Source: an uncultured Burkholderiales bacterium
GTDB lineage: Bacteria; Pseudomonadota; Gammaproteobacteria; Burkholderiales; Burkholderiaceae_C
Direction: 5' to 3'
Length of the DNA stretch: 24,952 bases
Assembly (NCBI GenBank): GCA_937927685.1
Contig: CALBSC010000028.1
Coordinates: forward strand, 1 to 24,952
The position numbers and the translations under genes are program-made. The notes beneath the pieces are model-generated. The model saw nothing but the letters and a program-made list of their open reading frames with translations, was not told the DNA's origin and did not search any database. Shown here in pieces: positions 23,523 through 24,952 of this stretch (position 1 is its first letter; each line of letters begins with the position of its first letter).

Positions 23523-24436
23523 CGGCGTGCTCCCTTGCGTTCCGTCGGGCGCGGTCGCTCCAGCTCCGGCCGTGCGGGCATGTCCCCGCCCACCGGTTCG
23601 AGTAACAGCACGTGCCGCACCCCTTGCGCCTGCGCCAGCGGTTCTGCCAGCACACGGGCAAACATCGAGCCTGCGCGGCGCTCCACCTTGGCCACCTTGG
23701 CCACCTGCAAGCCCGGTGGATACACGCCATCGATGCCGCTGGTGGTGAGCACATCGCCCTCTTCAATGTCGGCATTGGTGGCGAGATAGCGCAGCTCGAG
23801 TTGAGGGGAGCCCAGAAATTCGCCATAGGCCACACCCCGCACCCCGGTGCGCGTGTTGAGCACCGAAATGGCCTGCTCGCGGTCGGTGAGCAAGGTCACC
23901 TCGCTCAGCAACGGGTAGACACGGGTGACCTGGCCCAGCACCCCTTGCTCGTCCATCACCGGCGCGCTCAGGCGTACACCTTGTGTGGAACCTTTGTTGA
24001 CGACCAACTTGCGCGAGTAAGGGTCCGCCGCTTCGTACAGCACTTCGCCCGCCTGGGTGGAGACCGGCAACCGGTCGCGCAGGCTCAGCAAGCCGCGCAG
24101 GCGTTGGTTCTCGAGCGTCAATTGTTCGACTTGCGAGGCGCGAACCGCTTGGGCCAGCAGCTGCTCACGCATGCGCGTAGCTTCCTGCTGCGCGGCATCG
24201 CGCAGTTGCAAGGACTCGCCCATCAGGCCACCCCAGACCACCGGGCGCATGGCCAACCATTGCACCGGGTACAACACCACCGACAGCGCCGATCGCAAGG
24301 GCTGGGTCAATTGCCAGCGCACATCGGCCACCATGAGGAACAGGCCCAGGGCACCAAACACCATCAGCTTGGTCAGCGCCGAGGGGCCTTGCTTGAAAAA
24401 CGGCGGCGGCGAGCGGTCAAGGGTTCCAAGTGGCAT
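23519..24436 (-). CDS. mreC: Rod shape-determining protein MreC
   Basis: A 305-residue bitopic protein. After a cytoplasmic tail there is a membrane helix at about 22-37, a periplasmic coiled coil at about 73-118 (MREQLLAQAVRASQVEQLTLENQRLRG region) and the beta-rich MreC core, with KLVVNKGSTQGVRLSAPVMDEQGVLGQV and GDVLTTSGIDGVYPPGLQVAKV-type segments. It scaffolds PBP2/RodA along MreB filaments. A Pro/Arg-rich tail ends the protein. It is 61 bases downstream of mreB, with a terminator-like hairpin in the gap. Confidence 0.95.
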   Translation of the reverse strand: MPLGTLDRSPPPFFKQGPSALTKLMVFGALGLFLMVADVRWQLTQPLRSALSVVLYPVQWLAMRPVVWGGLMGESLQLRDAAQQEATRMREQLLAQAVRASQVEQLTLENQRLRGLLSLRDRLPVSTQAGEVLYEAADPYSRKLVVNKGSTQGVRLSAPVMDEQGVLGQVTRVYPLLSEVTLLTDREQAISVLNTRTGVRGVAYGEFLGSPQLELRYLATNADIEEGDVLTTSGIDGVYPPGLQVAKVAKVERRAGSMFARVLAEPLAQAQGVRHVLLLEPVGGDMPARPELERPRPTERKGARR

Positions 24437-24475
24437 GGGGCTTCAAGCAGATCAAGGGCGTGAGGTCATGCCAGG

Positions 24476-24494
24476 AAAAGGGCCCTGCAGGCCC
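24476..24494 (-). terminator. Terminator-like hairpin between mreB and mreC
   Basis: On the minus strand GGGCC (24490-24494) pairs with GGCCC (24480-24484) around a five-base loop, followed by TTTT (24479-24476). The stem is short but all G/C. It may partly terminate after mreB so that mreB is made in excess of mreCD, as is known for mre loci in other bacteria. Confidence 0.5.
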
Positions 24495-24497
24495 GCG

Positions 24498-24952
24498 TCA
24501 CTCGCTGGTGAAGATCGAGCCCAGGCGCTCCATGCGCTCCAGGGCCAGGCCACAACCGCGCACCACGCAGGTCAGGGGGTCTTCGGCCACCAGCACCGGG
24601 AGACCGGTTTCTTCGGCGAGCAAGCGGTCGAGGTCGCGCAACAAGGCGCCACCGCCGGTGAGCATCATGCCGCGCTCGGCAATGTCGGCGCCGAGTTCAG
24701 GCGGCGTTTGCTCGAGTGCGTTCTTGACCGCCGACACGATGTTGTTGAGCGGGTCGGTCAGGGCTTCCAGGATCTCGTTGGACGAAATGGTGAAGGAGCG
24801 CGGTACGCCCTCGGAGAGGTTGCGTCCCTTGACCTCCATCTCCTTGACTTCGGAGCCGGGGAAGGCTGAACCGATGCTTTTCTTGATGGCTTCTGCCGTG
24901 GGCTCACCAATCAGCATGCCGTAGTTGCGGCGGATGTAGTTGATGATGGCCT
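24498..24952 (-). CDS. mreB: Rod shape-determining protein MreB, 3' part only
   Basis: C-terminal part (about 151 residues) of the bacterial actin homologue that forms membrane-associated filaments guiding lateral wall synthesis. The frame stays open to the window edge (AIINYIRRNYGMLIGE at the visible start), so the Met at 24917 is internal. Typical segments are GEPTAEAIKKSIGSAFP, MEVKGRNLSEGVPR and the nucleotide-binding MLTGGGALLRDLDRLL, with the usual C-terminal LGSIFTSE-like end. The stop is at 24498-24500. It is the first gene of the mreBCD-mrdA cluster within view. Confidence 0.97.
   Translation of the reverse strand, partial: AIINYIRRNYGMLIGEPTAEAIKKSIGSAFPGSEVKEMEVKGRNLSEGVPRSFTISSNEILEALTDPLNNIVSAVKNALEQTPPELGADIAERGMMLTGGGALLRDLDRLLAEETGLPVLVAEDPLTCVVRGCGLALERMERLGSIFTSE

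Overview
The window looks like a chromosomal segment of a betaproteobacterium, probably Burkholderiales and perhaps Comamonadaceae. This rests on the protein style of LipA, MmsA, MrdA and MreBCD, the high GC of the flanking genes and the mreB-mreC-mreD-mrdA gene order. No integrase, transposase, tRNA, rRNA or CRISPR array was seen. The left edge cuts lipA and the right edge cuts mreB.

Layout. (1) 1-722: 3' part of lipA. (2) 723-1088: non-coding, with a candidate promoter. (3) 1089-14986: seven tightly packed or overlapping plus-strand genes that form one apparent operon. (4) 15005-19842: a minus-strand DsbA-fold isomerase, divergent from plus-strand SDR, mmsA and GMC-oxidoreductase genes. (5) 19843-20226: a structured non-coding stretch ending in a strong intrinsic terminator. 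(6) 20227-20985: a TSUP permease. (7) 21037-24952, minus strand: mrdA, mreD, mreC and partial mreB, the rod-shape cell-wall machinery.

The centre of interest is the 13.9-kb operon. In order it encodes: a membrane protein with two helices that each carry a His pair 14 residues apart (a likely di-haem cytochrome b); a membrane-anchored periplasmic decahaem cytochrome c; a lipoprotein with two GlcG/HbpS-like domains; an exported predicted outer-membrane beta-barrel with an N-terminal SH3b-like domain; an exported 1270-residue decahaem cytochrome fused to an LVIVD beta-propeller; an exported cytochrome with four CXXCH and one CX4CH motif; and a probably cytoplasmic fusion of an FAD/NAD(P) oxidoreductase, two cyclic-nucleotide-binding domains and a four-cluster ferredoxin module. 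Together these supply a part for every step from cytoplasmic NAD(P)H to the outer membrane: up to 25 c-haems, about two b-haems, four [4Fe-4S] clusters and a flavin. My inference is a trans-envelope electron conduit comparable in logic to Mtr/Pio/porin-cytochrome systems but built from different parts, for which I recognise no named system. The direction of electron flow and the external substrate cannot be read from sequence.

The mmsA-GMC pair resembles 3-hydroxypropionate catabolic modules, in which a GMC-family dehydrogenase makes malonate semialdehyde and MmsA converts it to acetyl-CoA. The flanking regions are otherwise housekeeping.
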